DNA from: Streptomyces sp. BA2
GTDB taxonomy: Bacteria; Actinomycetota; Actinomycetes; Streptomycetales; Streptomycetaceae
Direction of reading: 5' to 3'
Assembly: GCF_009769735.1 (NCBI RefSeq)
Contig: NZ_WSRO01000002.1
Span: 3,484,001-3,548,000 of the forward strand
DNA: 64,000 nt
Shown here: positions 62,292 through 64,000 of the stretch, piece by piece
Numbering within the stretch: position 1 is the stretch's first letter
Layout: every line of letters begins with the position of its first letter
Program-made: the position numbers and the translations under genes
The notes under the pieces: model-generated
The model's database searches: none
What the model was told of the DNA's origin: nothing
The model's input: only the letters and a program-made list of their open reading frames with translations

Positions 62292-62728
62292 GCGACGAGC
62301 GCCTCCGCACCGTCGTCGGTGGCGTCGTCCATGAACGTCAGGAGCACGGCCTTCTCCTCGGCGGTGATCCGCCGCGGCCGCTGCGCCTCCAGGTTGAAGG
62401 GGACGACTATCGTCGTGGCCCGCACGTACACCTGCTCGGGGTCCTTGACCTCGTACGAGATGGTGAGCGAGGCAGCGCCTATCTTCGTCACCCACGACTC
62501 GATGGTCACCGGCGAGTGCCGGTGGACCAACGGCCGTACGTAGTCGATCTCATGGCGGGCCACGACGGACCCGCCCGAGAACGACGGGCTGCCGTCCCCC
62601 GGTGCGAGCCGGAACATGAAGTCGATCCGCGCCTCTTCCAAGTACCGCAGGAAGACGGCGTTGTTGACGTGCCCGAAGGCATCCATGTCCGACCACCGGA
62701 GGGGGCAGCTGTAAATATGCCGACTCAT
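62288..62728 (-). CDS. Acyl-CoA thioesterase, 4HBT hot-dog family
   Basis: 146-aa enzyme with the hot-dog signature WSDMDAFGHVNNAVFLRYLE and the catalytic Asp in that segment. Strands VRPLVHRHSPVTIESWVTKI and EVYVRATTIVVPFN-like follow. It hydrolyses an acyl-CoA of unknown chain type. Start ATG 62728 is preceded by repeated GAGACT units that can act as ribosome site. It lies 13 bp after the ettA stop on the same strand and overlaps the next gene. Confidence 0.9.
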   Translation of the reverse strand: MSRHIYSCPLRWSDMDAFGHVNNAVFLRYLEEARIDFMFRLAPGDGSPSFSGGSVVARHEIDYVRPLVHRHSPVTIESWVTKIGAASLTISYEVKDPEQVYVRATTIVVPFNLEAQRPRRITAEEKAVLLTFMDDATDDGAEALVA

Positions 62729-62741
62729 GTCAGTCTCAGTC

Positions 62742-64000
<1,259 letters not shown>

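Overview
The window is a gene-dense, very G+C-rich stretch of an actinomycete chromosome, almost certainly a Streptomyces. The signs are frequent GTG starts, strong G/C preference at third codon positions (which creates long false antisense ORFs), a mycothiol-type DsbA-like protein, two PepN aminopeptidases, a CsnR/E/F/G/H/K-type sugar operon and a GlnX-GlnH-PknG signalling operon. I saw no tRNA, rRNA, CRISPR array, intact insertion sequence or prophage genes.

0-24 kb: metabolic and secreted-enzyme genes. In order: a truncated DsbA-family protein, PepN copy 1, a standalone AbiEi/DUF559-like protein, a secreted class-C serine hydrolase, a Tat-type metallophosphoesterase with a possible PHO box, a NUDIX hydrolase, a PNPOx-fold protein divergent from a CGNR regulator with a nested palindrome, a large secreted subtilase, a sulfite-oxidase-like molybdoenzyme, an ECF sigma factor with its probable membrane anti-sigma factor, and aspartate-semialdehyde dehydrogenase. 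Then come an MFS exporter with a divergent LysR gene that looks inactivated by a 32-bp hairpin insertion, a DUF1203 protein, a flavin monooxygenase and PepN copy 2.

24-35 kb: more accessory in character. A three-gene ABC-type membrane cluster lies behind a small secreted protein with two FTNC motifs, in DNA that looks less G+C rich. Then LysR and EamA genes, a flavin monooxygenase divergent from a TetR regulator with repeated TTGTTGG operators, a small membrane protein and malQ. malQ is directly preceded by a small Cys-containing, repeat-bearing ORF whose stop codon abuts the malQ start.

35-49 kb: a secreted GH84 N-acetylglucosaminidase-like enzyme preceded by 21-bp tandem repeats, a membrane protein whose N-terminal half resembles a caspase-like domain lacking its catalytic residues, coupled to a DUF2335-like membrane protein, then an HNH nuclease, an MscS channel and the csn-type operon. 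The csn-type operon holds a ROK repressor, a lipoprotein sugar-binding protein, two permeases, a GH4 glycosidase and a sugar kinase. It has a two-palindrome operator and fits uptake and catabolism of amino-sugar oligosaccharides.

49-60 kb: a seven-gene phosphosignalling operon made of GlnX-like membrane protein, GlnH-like binding protein, coiled-coil protein, PknG-like kinase, PP2C phosphatase, VWA protein and FHA protein. It joins an amino-acid sensor to a kinase/phosphatase/VWA/FHA module with repeated zinc ribbons and is the strongest candidate for an unusual integrated system here. 60-64 kb closes with a PIMT-like methyltransferase, a truncated globin, a hypothetical protein, a hot-dog thioesterase and the truncated ABC-F factor EttA.
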